Shown here: positions 33,724 through 44,024 of the stretch, piece by piece
How positions within the stretch are numbered: the stretch's first letter is position 1
Layout: the number at the start of each line of letters is the position of its first letter
Assembly (NCBI RefSeq): GCF_030272615.1
Contig: NC_081409.1
Location: 527,368,291 to 527,432,290, forward strand
From: Cryptomeria japonica
Taxonomy: Eukaryota > Streptophyta > Pinopsida > Cupressales > Cupressaceae
Direction of reading: 5' to 3'
DNA length: 64,000 bases
The notes under the pieces: generated by a model
The model's database searches: none
What the model was told of the DNA's origin: nothing
Seen by the model: only the letters and a program-made list of their open reading frames with translations
Position numbers and translations under genes: made by a program

Positions 33724-35032
33724 TGTTGAACACCGAGTACCACTGAGAGGGGGGTGAATCAGTGGTTCCTGGTTTTCTCTCTTTTCTAAACTAATCTCAA
33801 AATATCAATTACTCCCTTAACTTTTAAGCAGTCATACCGGTAATACAAGAAAGAGAACCAAAGAGATCATTCACACACAAGTGATTCACAACTCCAGAAT
33901 TACAAGGAAAACCCAATATGGGAAAAACCTCGGTGAGAAAAGCTGCTGGAGTCTACTGCTCCAATCTAGCCTCACAGGTAAAACACTGACTTACAAAGAT
34001 TTAGGGCACCAACCCCTACACCAAGCTTCAACTTGGCTATGTATATTGAAATACTATTCGAATACAATTAAGGCTTCTTGTTGCAAATGAATTCTGCAAC
34101 TCTTTGATTAAATGACACTCTGCCGGTTGACAGTCTTTTCTTCCTCCACTGAAACTCACATTGCCGGTTGAGGAATTACTGTCTCTGATTCTCAATCTCT
34201 GTTATCTTTCTCTCCCTCTCACACACAAGATCACACTAGGATGCTGCCTGCTCTATTACGCCTTATCGGTTAGACTCAACTGCAAGACTATAGAACTGCC
34301 GGTAGAATCCTCTCACCGGTATGCTTGCTCACGCACACTGCAACTTTCTTTGTTTTGAGCTCTCATTTTTTATATGGTAATTTCCCGCCAGAGCGTAATT
34401 CAAAATCTTGAGCGGTTAGGGTTTGTGCTTTTTGACACAATCTTCATGAGATCCAATTCTACCTATCTCGGATCGATCACCTATCCTAGAAGGATGTACC
34501 TGCACACGGTTTCCATTATCCAATGCACATTTTCTGGAAATGGCAATCTCGAAACAGATCTTTTGTCATGAAATCAGTCGACACATAAAGCGCTTCAGAA
34601 GATTTCTTTTCGAGGACTTTGTGAATCGGATTTCCCTTGCATAGATTCAGGGGCCAACTACTCTCTGATCTCCCTCTGTCATTCCTTCTTCCTCGAACCT
34701 CAATCAGTCAGATACAATCCCGTGATTTGTGGCTCCTCCATTAATGGCGATTATCTGTTTCATCAACCCTCTCGATGAGGCTTCACCAACCACAACACAT
34801 CTGCCACCTCTGCTTCACATGGCATCACAACGATCAAGACATGGCCCACCAACACACAGTTGGTCCGGAAAACACATACCGGTACAACTCTTTGCCAGTA
34901 GAGCTTTCTTCTTCTGTTAACCGGTAGAGCACCCTATACCGGTAACGCATCTTCACTCTTTATGCTCACCCTTATGTGAGTATTCTTCATGCCGGTTGAC
35001 ATCAATGACAACTTAGTGCTAAATTGCCAACA
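33724..35032 (-). repeat. Copia-2 5' LTR with promoter motif
   Basis: 1,309 bp. On the minus strand a TATA-like CCATATAAAAA lies at about 34366-34376, the probable core promoter. It has lost two segments still present in the 3' LTR. Confidence 0.9.
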
Positions 35033-35775
35033 CTATTCACTATCACAAATATAGAATCATTCCTTCTCGGTGTTTTAAGCAATCCAAGTATGAAATCCAT
35101 GCTTATATCCTCCCAAGGTTTTACTGATACTGTCAAAGGTTTATACAATCCCACATTCTGACTACTACTCTTTGCAACTTGACAAACTCTACAACTTTGC
35201 ACATATTTCTTAACATCCTTATGAATCTGGGGCCAAAAGTACTGCCCACTCACCAATGCTACTGTTTTGTCAATAGCAAAATGTCCAGCTAATCCTCCAT
35301 TGTGTTTCTCCTTTATTAGATTCTCCCTCATAGAACTCTTAGGTATGCACAACTGAACTCCTCTGAATAACATCCCATCTTGAATGGAGTAATCCAACCA
35401 CTTGCTTCTATCTACCATAACCGGTTCTCTACATGCTTTCCAAGGTTCTGCAAAATCCGGGTCATCATCATACAAGGTCTTCAATTCTTCAAATCCTAAT
35501 ATTGTCACCCTCATCTTTGTTAGCAAATTCCTTCTCCTACTCAATGCATCAACAATTTTGTTAGATTTTCCACTTCTATGCTTCAACACAAAGGTGTAAC
35601 TCTACAAGAACTCTACCCATTTCATATGTTTCTGATTCAACTTACTCTGTCTGTCCAAATACTGCAAAGCTTGATGATCTGTATACAACACAAACTCCTT
35701 AGGCAACAGGTAATGTCTCCACTTCTTGAAGGCTTGAACTATGGCATAAAACTCCTGATCAGACATTATTTATTT
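35033..35775 (-). pseudogene. Gypsy-A RNase H end, integrase zinc domain and start of the integrase core
   Basis: Continues the Gypsy-A frame upstream of Copia-2. In protein order it has the RNase H part (SDQEFYAIVQAFKKWRHYLL, TDHQALQYL, KSNKIVDALSRR). It then has the HHCC zinc domain (EKHNGGLAGHFAIDKT, YVQSCRVCQVAK) and the first catalytic Asp (DISMDFILGL), running into RRNDSIFVIV at the Copia-2 edge. There is a stop near 35600 between RNase H pieces. The sequence stops at about 35775, so reverse transcriptase, protease and gag are missing. Confidence 0.85.
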
Positions 35776-36800
35776 TGTGATAGATTTGTGTTTAAAATAG
35801 ACCATATCAGCTTGAAGTTATTCCTCAATCGACAAGACTTGGACAAGTGGGAAAAGTAGGTAAGTATGCTCCAAGTTTATGATTTCAATATAGAATATAT
35901 GAAAGGTTAAATGAATAAAGTTGTTAATTTACTTTCTAGTATATTCACTGTTTGTTCTATTTTTACCATTTCTGGTCATTGGAAGGTTCTTATCATGGCC
36001 GAATATGCTATGAACGCATTTGCTACTAATATCTTAGAGGGGAGTGTGAAAGATGATATGTATGTGACAATACATGGTCTCATTTTCATATAAGGACAAC
36101 ATCTTTTTAGTACTTAAATCTATGATGAAAGAGAAAGGATTTGAAAGCATTGTGTGATGTATCCACAACTTGTCATCTTCGTTCTACAAGAGATACAAGC
36201 AATTTGGGAAAAGGCTATCTTTGTAGGGCCTTAAGGATGAAGTATTTGGATACATCAAGGAGTGGACAACTTGCCAACGAAACAAGGTAGAACATGTTTT
36301 TCTTGTAGAAATATTGCAGCCATTATCTATTCCCAATCAAAAGTGACAAAGTATATCCTTGGACATCATCATATTCCTTTCAATGTATTGGTAGGGATTG
36401 TATTTATGTGATTGTGGATTGATTAACCAAGTATGCACACTTCTTTGCCATTCTTGCAAATTTCAGAATAGTATAGGTCATTGATTAATTATTTAGAGAA
36501 GCGATTAGGTTACATGGCTTGTCAAAGAACATTCTTAGTGACAAGGATAGTAGATTTCTTAGCTCCTTTTGGTAGGAGTTGTTTCATTTGACTAGTACCA
36601 ATCTCACACCCAGTACTAGTTATCACCCATAGATAGATGGTTAGATAAAGATAATGAATAAGTCGGTTGAAGGATATTTGAGAAATTATATCACAATTAG
36701 CAGGCAATGTAGGTCAAACGGTTGCACCTTAGAAGGTATTTCTACAACAATACACATGTCATGTCCGTTGACGTGACTCCAATTACGGCATTGTATGGAT
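35776..36800 (+). pseudogene. Gypsy-B RNase H and integrase, heavily decayed, left part
   Basis: The plus strand has VFKIDHISLKLFLNRQDLDKWEK and VYDFNIEYMKG (gypsy RNase H region), then a decayed integrase with KEWTTCQRNKVEH, a QPLSIPNQK motif and TALYGSK, all in shifting frames with many stops. It is cut at 36800 by a MITE and resumes at 37294. It is much older than Gypsy-A or Gypsy-C by this criterion. Confidence 0.75.
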
Positions 36801-37285
36801 CAAAGTTTGAAAACTCGGGCTCGATGCGTACTCGGCAGCCCAAAATACGATTTGAACTCGAGACTCGACACAAATTCGACCAAAAAAAATAGTTTTACAA
36901 AAAGCAAAAATAAATTAATGCATTTTTGACTATCAATTTGTCATAATTCAAACATTGCACATGTCATATGACCTTTAAACACTTAATATTTGAAATTTCA
37001 TAATTCACACTCAATAAGTCGTGGGGGTTTGGGAGTGGAGACCCTAATGGGTTTGAGGGGCAACAAACAACAAAATGAAATGAAAAAAAACCAAAAAAAT
37101 GTCTTTTTTAGCCATATGGACGTTTCCAGGTAGGCGCAAGAGTCCTAGGTAAGGAAAACTTTGGCGTTCTTTGGGGTGACTCGATAGGATGTGGCTCGCA
37201 AGTCCGTGGCAAGTCGACTTGACAAGCCAATGGACTCGCGAGCCCCACGAGTCCTGGCGAGTCCTAGCCGGGTTTTCAAACTATG
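36801..37285. mobile_element. hAT-like MITE, 485 bp
   Basis: Exact 8-bp target duplications GTATGGAT flank it (36793-36800 and 37286-37293). Termini CAAAGTTTGAAAACTCGG and, as complement of the right end, CATAGTTTGAAAACCCGG match at 16 of 18. Subterminal ACTCG, CGAG and CGAGTCC motifs repeat at both ends. No coding capacity. The ends resemble those of the full hAT element at 21239, so it may be a deletion derivative or relative of that family. It interrupts Gypsy-B within a conserved Tyr-Gly stretch. Confidence 0.88.
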
Positions 37286-37293
37286 GTATGGAT

Positions 37294-37904
37294 ATAATGC
37301 ATTGAATTTCACTAATTTGGTATTTATTGATGGTAGGATACCAACAACTAGTGACTTGGTAGAACATAGACAAGACATTTTGAGGTCACTTAAAGATCAT
37401 TTGTACTAGGCCCAAAAAGAACAAAAGCTCTACATTGATTAACATTCTTTTGAGAGATCATTCTAGGTTGGCAATATAGTTTTCTTACACCAACAACCTT
37501 ATAGGCAGACCTCCATTAAGAAAGGAGGGGCTGAAAACCTCATATCCCACTTTTATGGATCGTACATAGTTTGAGGATTGTGGGTGAAGTGGTCTATGAT
37601 TTGGTGTTGTTAGTAGGTAGCTGGAGTCACAATTTTTTCCATGTATCTTACCTCAAAAGGGTGTTGGGCCAATAGATTACTCCATTAGTTGTTCTACAAC
37701 CCTTAGATGAGGGGGGGGGAACTTAATTTGATGTTGGATGTCGTCATTAACATATAAGAGAAGAAATTAAGGGATTTGATTGTCAAATAGTAGTTGGTCT
37801 ATTGGAAGGACTTGCCTGCAACCGATGCTACTTGGGAGCGACGAGCTATTTGGACATCCAACACTACATTTCTTGTGGCCAAGCAATCTTAGGAAGGGTG
37901 AACT
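37294..37904 (+). pseudogene. Gypsy-B integrase tail and chromodomain remnant
   Basis: Resumes after the MITE with NALNFTNLVFIDGRIPTTSDL and EHRQDILRSLKDHL, the integrase C-terminal region. It continues with VVYDLVLLVGSW...NFFHVSYLKRVLG and ends in a decayed chromodomain-type end with WERRAIW. Stops and shifts are frequent. A purine-rich stretch (AGGAAGGGTGAACT) leads into the LTR. Confidence 0.7.
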
Positions 37905-38413
37905 TGTAATGTCCCTATTCCATTAATTCATCTTGTCCCATAAGCCCATTCCTTCAACTTTCTTGATATTCTCTAGAAAAAGTCTCTTTAAAGGGGGGAT
38001 ATATAGCATTTCCTCTTTAAATTTGTTGATTTCTGATAGTGCATTATGGGACTTACAAATTAACTTTTCAAAGAGGGTATTGATGCTGTCAAAGTGGGGG
38101 CGTTCAGTTATGGTGGCATTTCGACTTGAATAGCATTTTCTATTCTGGGAATGTAGTCAAATTATGGGTGCACTGGGATTCGGGCCCTCCTTTGTGCCAT
38201 AAAATGAGGTGTTTGACTATTAGAAATGCTTCCCTTTCTACTTTAATATTTTTGCATTAGTGTTTTGTAGCTGATTTGAGGATGAAATCTCTTGAATCTT
38301 GATATTAGAGGACCCTTTGCTCCCCTTGGCAATCTCATCTAGGGGCTGCAATTGTGCTGAAGATATTTTGTTTCTTCAATTTTGGCGAGTGTTTGGTGGT
38401 CTATCATAACTAA
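37905..38413 (+). mobile_element. Gypsy-B 3' LTR, start
   Basis: TGTAATGTCCCTATTCC begins directly after a purine tract, as expected for a 3' LTR. The first 11 bases equal the LTR start of the non-autonomous element at 16308. It is cut by the element at 38414 and its end is not identified after 44024. Confidence 0.55.
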
Positions 38414-38928
38414 ATAGATGGCACACTCACCGAAAACTCGGCGAGTGACAAAAACTCGCCGAGTTTTTGGACCTGGTGAGTAGTAATGACTTCTACTCGC
38501 CAGGAAAACTCGCCGAGTTTTAAAGAAAAACTCGCTTGTGTTAGCATAACGGCTGAAAATGGCAAAAAATACATGCATTTTTTGTTTTTTGATATGGTTT
38601 TGGGCTGAGAAGGGGGAAACTCACTTGGAAGGGCCACGCCGAGAGCCCACTATGCCCTCAAGTAATCGCCGAGTTTTTTGGTTTGTCCATCAGGATTCTG
38701 TTGTGACCATTTCACACATCGCCCCATTGCAAATGGGGACCCCTGCTTTTTGCTTTCTAGGGTTTGTTTTCTAGGTCTTTCAGGGTTTTGTTAGTTAGCC
38801 TTTGCATTTTGAGTGTCGCCAAGGGGATCACCTGGATAGCAGGTCCTGCTGGAGTGATGTCCTGATCCTGAATTTGGCTAAGTCTGAAAGTCCTGATCCT
38901 GAAATTTGGCTAAGTCTGGAATGTCCTG

Positions 38929-39094
38929 ATCCTAAAATTTGACCAAGTCTGGAAACTGAAAAACCTCCAAAAACTAGATTTTGCAATATAACTCCTGGAG
39001 GTCTGAAACCACTCTCAAACATCCTGAAAGTATATATGGAATATAACTTAAAGTATAAGAAAGAAGAACTTATACTTAAATGTTATATTCCATA
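38929..39094 (+). repeat. Inverted repeat, left arm
   Basis: About 166 bp that match the reverse complement of 43233-43400 closely (shared CCTCCAAAAACTAGATTTTG, ACTCCTGGAGGT and GAAACCACTCTCAAACATCC). Its inner end is itself a hairpin: TATGGAATATAACTTAAAGTA pairs with TACTTAAATGTTATATTCCATA. Two partial copies of GATCCTGAAATTTGGCTAAGTCTG precede it. Confidence 0.85.
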
Positions 39095-39131
39095 AAAATT
39101 ATCTTGATGGAGAGTTCAAAAAGTCAAATTT

Positions 39132-40919
39132 CGCTCCTAACCCTTCCTGAGGGTCCGAAGCGAATTTCGCTCCTGACCCTCTCAGGAGGTCCAAAGCGAA
39201 TCTCGCTCCTAACCCTTGCTGAGGGTCCAGAGCGAAATTCATTATAAACTTCGTTTGCCACCTTGATTGAACTTGAAACCTTTTTCCTGGCCTTGAAAAC
39301 GATCTTACCTTGCCTTGTGAAGTGATTTGAAACTTGAAGATTGAGCAGTTTAGCCTAGATTGTAAAAGTCGCTCCTGACCCTTGCTGAGGGTCCAAAGCG
39401 AAAATCTTATTGGGGCTTATTTTTCACTAATTTTGGCTAACTTGTTTTGTGCAGGGTCTCCCAGAAGGAAGATTGGACGTCACTTGGTGCAATTGAAGAT
39501 TTGAAGGCATGAAAATTGATGAATTTTGGAGACTAAAGGAAAAATCGCTCCTGACCCTCAGAGAGGGCCCAGGGCGAGATTTTGATTTCCTTCATTTTGC
39601 AATGAAAAGAGACTAAGTTTTGAGCATGAAAGGGAAATGAGTGACTTTCTCCACCCACGTAAAGAAGTTTTGACTTGAAGTGATGGAGGACCTTGATGAA
39701 AATAGGAAAATCGCTCTTGACCCTCAGAGAGGGCCCAGGGCGAAGAATCTTATAGAGGTCATTGCTAGCCTTATTTGGTCGATTCGAGATGTCAAAGGCA
39801 TGATGAAGGATGAAATGAGCATGATAAAGTATCCAGACTTGACTGAAGATGATGAGATGAAGGAGTTTCGCCCAGGAAAGGTAAAATCGCTCCTGACCCT
39901 TGCTGAGGGTCCAGAGCGATTTTCTTTATGTGCACATTTTTTGACCTTTCTTGGACATGAGAACTTATTCATAGCATGAAGCAAGGCGACATTTTCCTTG
40001 GCAAAGAAATTTCGTGATGAAAAGTGAAGCATTTTGGTCCAGGTAGCAAAAATCGCTCCTGACCCTCAGAGAGGGTCCAGAGCGAGATTTTCAAAAGTGC
40101 ACTATTCTTGCAAGATCAAAATGATTTTTATGATTGGAAGGGATGAGGGAAAGCATGTTCTACCCGTTGAATATAATTTGGATGATCAACAAAAGAGGAA
40201 ATCAACCCAAAATCAAAAAATCGCTCCTGACCCTCAGAGAGGGCCCATAGCGATTTTCCAGGTTTCTCTCCTTTGTTTGTGGAATTGAGACAAAATCTTG
40301 TGTGGATAGGAAGAGGATGTGATGTTTTATGCCTTAGAGGCAATTTGGAGTCCAAAAGATGAAGAAATATGCCTAAAACCAAAAAGTCGCTCCTGACCCT
40401 CTCTGAAGGCCCAGGGCGAAAATCACAAAAACTGCATGTTTTCTTCAAAAGGGTGCTAAGGCAAGGTTAGGCTAAGGTGAAGAGACCTCCAAAAGCATGA
40501 TGAATGATGTTTTGATTTTGAAACTTGATGATTTTGGTCAGAAAGTGAAAAATCGCTCCTGACCCTCAGAGAGGGCTCAGAGCGAAAATGTTGGAAATCC
40601 TCATTTTTCCTTACAACAACGAAGCAAATTTGGATGGAGTGGATAAAGGAAGGATGTTGCTTAATGGCGAACAAATTTTTAATGAAAAATGATGGAGAAT
40701 TAAGCCCAATTTGCAAAAAATCGCTCCTGACCCTTGCTGAGGGTCCAGGACGAAATTGACATTTCCACCTATTTTTCCTCATGCAAAATGTCAAATTTGA
40801 AGTGCAACACATTAACTGGATATCAATTTACCCTCCAGGAGATTTTCAAGTCAAGATGTGAAGTATTCAAGGCTAAAATTAGAAAATCGCTCCTGATCCT
40901 CAGAGAGGGTCCAGGGAGA
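39132..40919. repeat. Array of 13 conserved hairpin motifs, mostly spaced about 167 nt
   Basis: A 32-nt dyad of the form CGCTCCTGACCCTC-AGA-GAGGGTCCAGAGCG starts at 39132, 39168, 39204, 39370, 39546, 39712, 39888, 40055, 40222, 40388, 40554, 40722 and 40888. The first three are 36 nt apart; the next ten intervals are 166, 176, 166, 176, 167, 167, 166, 166, 168 and 166 nt. The inner stem (ACCCTC/GAGGGT or ACCCTT/TGAGGGT) and outer stem (CGCTC with GAGCG or GGGCG) are kept while the 130-nt spacers have diverged. Frames on either strand through the array are not continuous, and there is no protein signal. Confidence 0.93.
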
Positions 40920-41245
40920 AATCATCATGGAGTTTAATCAAGCCTTGTTTTGAAAATTAATATTCTCCAAATTGCATTTGATCGCCAGAATTGCTAATTT
41001 TGAGGCATTTGGAAAATTAAAATTAAATTAGCATTAAATTAAAGCATTTTGGCATTTAATAAATTGATTTTAAGCCTTAGAAAATTGAAATTTATTTGGA
41101 GGCATTTAAAATTAATTTTTAATAAAGCGCTCAAGGCCTTATTTTGTTTTTATTAGCCAGGTCGGCCCCCTTTTTTGAGATTTAACTTATTTTTTACCTC
41201 CTTTTTTGCCAAGTCAGCCTAGAGGAAGCAAAGGGGTGAGCGCTC

Positions 41246-41253
41246 TATATAAT
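41246..41253 (+). promoter_or_regulatory. TATA-like motif downstream of the hairpin array
   Basis: TATATAAT lies in GCGCTCTATATAATAGG, followed by about 200 bases rich in GGAGGCGAAATT-like repeats. It could be the core promoter of an LTR reading to the right. Confidence 0.3.
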
Positions 41254-41729
41254 AGGAGATGCTTTGTTCAAGTTTTAATCATTCATTCATCCTTTTTCAA
41301 GTGCAAAGTTGAAGTGCGAATTGGAGGAGCGAAATATAGCATGTTGGAGGCGAAATTCTACTAATTGAGGAGCAATTTGAGGAGCGAAATCCAGAAGATT
41401 GGAGGCGAAGTTTGCTAAGTGTTGGAGGTTAATGGAGGCGTGATTCATCCAAGAGGAGGCTATGATTTAAACTTTGCCTAGCGAAATTCATTTTTCTTGC
41501 ATCATTTCTTAGAGTTTAATACTCAAGAGGAGGTATGGCAAAATCATCTTGACACCCTTGTTTAAGGTTTGATTTTTGGACATTTGTTTTGGAAAAATCT
41601 AAGTATTACATGGTTAATTAGGAAATGATAACTCAAGATTTATCATGAAGTTTCCTAATTAAAATCTTAAATCTTCCTTTTAAGTCTAATTTCTACACTT
41701 CAAGATATAATACTAATTGTGAAATGTTG

Positions 41730-43225
41730 TGTAGGTGTCAAGATGGCGACTCCAAAGGCAGGAGCATCTACTAGTCGCCCGACTCTCTCCAAGATGATCA
41801 AGCAAGGATAAGGGCGACCTCCTCCAGCCTAGCATCGACAAGGACGGCCTTCCTCGGTCAAGCATCATCAGGAATGACTTCTTCCAATCCAGCATTTCAA
41901 GGCGAGGTGCATCAATCATCCTGCACATCAAAGACAAAAGAAGTTAGAGCAAGGGTTCGTTGAAGAAGCAGATAGTTTCAGAAGAGTTAATTAAAGCTAG
42001 CTTCTCAGCAACATCAAATTGGCATCAACCAAGTGTCGGACGAGGTGGCATCCCAGTCATCACTTCTCCAGTCGGATTGGTCCACCTCAGCATGTCCAGA
42101 TTCAATGTACCTAACTCATGGGAGGTGGCACAAACTTCGATGTACCTACCCCAGCAATCCATTGGTCGATTTTTCCAGAGAAGACATGTGTCCTAAAGAT
42201 GTAATTTTATCATTGGTCAAGCATTAAATGTTATGTAATGGTTGTAACAAACCCTAATTAGGGTTTTCATTATTGAATCTTGGCCATTGATCTCAAATTG
42301 ATCTTAGCCATCGAATTGTATTGTGGGCATTATATAAGCCCCGACTCTTCATTTGTGAAAGGAATAATAGAAAGAGAATTAATAATAGAAGATAGATAGA
42401 GAGTAGTTAGAAGGTGGTTAGTCAGTTGATAGAGTAGCAATTAGAGTAGAATAGGAGGACAAGGCAAGAAATTGTTGCCATTGATTGTAAACAAACTCCA
42501 TTTTCATTGAAGTAATGGTGAAGTGTGTCGTTTCTTGCAATATGCATGGTTTCTTGTTGAATCTTCAATTCTAGATGGTAGATGATTAGATCGAATGAAG
42601 GAAATTGTTGAATGCACCTGTGTGGAATCCATTTAATCCATACCACTAGCCTCTTACTGATTGTAAGGACGCCTTGTGTGGTCAACTGGAATGAAATGAG
42701 CTTAATCATAAGTCGTTACATGTCTATTGTTTCATGCATTTTCTTGAATGGTGATCATTGTCAGATGATGTACGATTTAAACATATTGGAAGCATCCCTT
42801 AGAAGATCGCACTGAGTTGGTGTTGAATTGTTCAGCCTAATGGTGAGACCTAGCCCAATAGGACTCCACCTAGTCATTCATCCATCTCCTCGCATTCTAG
42901 GTAGTAGAGTAGACTTCCTGAACCTTGCATCTTTTGCCATTTGTTTGTCTTCCAGTTAGTTAGTAAAATTTTGTGTTCCAGCAATATTCACAGCTAATCA
43001 AACGTTCAAGTCATCAAGTGTAAGTCCCCTTGTGATTCCAGCAAATCACATCATACCACTGGTGCTTATCCACACGTAGAGATCCTACAACAAAGAACCT
43101 TGAAGTCATCCCGATTGATCCTTTTCGCGACATCTTTAGCATTCGGAGACTTTATTCAAGAGAGGATAAGGTACCCTTTAGGTATTTTATTCTGTGTTTG
43201 GCTGTGTACAAAATACACGTCAACA
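41730..43225 (+). mobile_element. Probable LTR of an unidentified element
   Basis: The segment has a TATATAAG motif at 42331-42338 followed by a purine-rich start region (AGAAAGAGAATTAATAATAG), and ends GTGTACAAAATACACGTCAACA, a typical LTR end in CA. TGTGTAGGTGTC near 41730 is a candidate start. No matching second LTR or target duplication was found, so it could be a solo or truncated LTR. Confidence 0.35.
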
Positions 43226-43232
43226 GATGCAT

Positions 43233-43400
43233 ATATGGAATATAACATTTAAGTACAAGAGACATTTCCTACTTTAAGTTATATTCCATATATACTGTCG
43301 GGATGTTTGAGAGTGGTTTCGAACCTCCAGGAGTTATAATACAAAATCTAGTTTTTGGAGGATTCTTCAATTTTCCAGACTTAGTCAAATTTCAGGATCC
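43233..43400 (-). repeat. Inverted repeat, right arm
   Basis: Reverse complement of 38929-39094. Just beyond it (43426-43444) is a perfect hairpin, TTGGGGGC-GCT-GCCCCCAA. Confidence 0.85.
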
Positions 43401-43571
43401 TTCGGCGATGCCCCTTGACCCCAACTTGGGGGCGCTGCCCCCAAACCCCCGTCAAAAAATATAGGGGGAAATTGCGCTGATGGAAGTAGGGAAAATTTAA
43501 CCTCCGAGTCTGATTAGGCTCCATATAACAACATAATTAGCATTGAAGAAATCCTGGTATTATACATTTTA

Positions 43572-43690
43572 GAGTTGAAAGTTTGAAACTATGAGTATGA
43601 ATGATGAAATTTCAAATATGATGAAAGTTTGAAACTATGAGTATGAATGATGAAATTTCAAATATGATGAAAGTTTGAAACTAGTTTTAG
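43572..43690. repeat. Short tandem repeat with a 49-bp unit
   Basis: GAAAGTTTGAAACTATGAGTATGAATGATGAAATTTCAAATATGAT occurs twice with a partial third copy. Confidence 0.9.
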
Positions 43691-44024
43691 CTAGAGTTGG
43701 GAAGAGGAAGTTGTATTTACTTTTGGTTTTACAAAAACTATTTACTATTTTGCTTCCAGCCATCAGCATTTCTCATGAGGATGCGATTTTGTAGGCACTT
43801 TGCATTTAAATATATCTAGAATGAGCTTGTTTCTTTTGTGTTATCATTTATTGACTCATTGGATGCATCTTCTCATTAAATTTTGCAAAAAAAATGCATT
43901 TTTTATTAAAATTAAGCGTGTTTTTACGTTGCCGAGTTTTTTGCCGAGTTTTTCTCGAGTTTTCGCCGAGTTTTTTTCTCAAGGGCTTGGCGAGTCGAGC
44001 CGAGTCGCGAGTAGTTCAACTATG

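Larger units (their letters stand above)
26884..35032 (-). mobile_element. Copia-2: complete, inactivated long Ty1-copia element, 8,149 bp
   Basis: LTRs at 26884-28269 (1,386 bp) and 33724-35032 (1,309 bp) start TGTTGAACAC and end GCCAACA. Target duplications CTATC and CTATT flank it (one mismatch; the coding frame of Gypsy-A across the site shows the ancestral form was CTATC). It has a tRNA-Met primer site, a polypurine tract and copia domain order. Long LTRs, a coiled-coil gag and several zinc knuckles suggest the SIRE/Maximus lineage; that assignment is inference. It splits the integrase of Gypsy-A. Four or more stops and a frameshift disable it. Confidence 0.95.
38414..44024. mobile_element. 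Large composite element with hAT-like ends, about 5.6 kb
   Basis: Direct repeats ATAACTA flank it (38406-38412 and 44025-44031). Both ends carry subterminal repeats of the hAT family in this window: GAAAACTCGGCGAGTG and AAAACTCGCCGAGTTTT at left; GCCGAGTTTTTT several times and GGCGAGTCGAGCCGAG at right. The right end CAACTATG complements CATAG, close to the left ATAG. No transposase was found. The interior is occupied by an inverted 166-bp repeat pair and a 4.1-kb segment with LTR-like features (39095-43225). The left terminus is imperfect, so the exact boundary is less sure than for the other hAT elements. Confidence 0.55.

Noticed and set aside
26884-35032. Endogenous pararetrovirus instead of a retrotransposon
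   Set aside because: Paired LTRs, target duplications, integrase and copia domain order identify an LTR retrotransposon.
39680-40812. Several open frames of 80-120 codons in the hairpin array
   Set aside because: They occur on both strands, change frame from unit to unit and show no domain.
39132-40919. CRISPR-like regular repeat and spacer pattern
   Set aside because: The context is plant retrotransposon DNA, the spacers are about 130 nt and no cas genes exist; the regularity resembles a CRISPR array only superficially.
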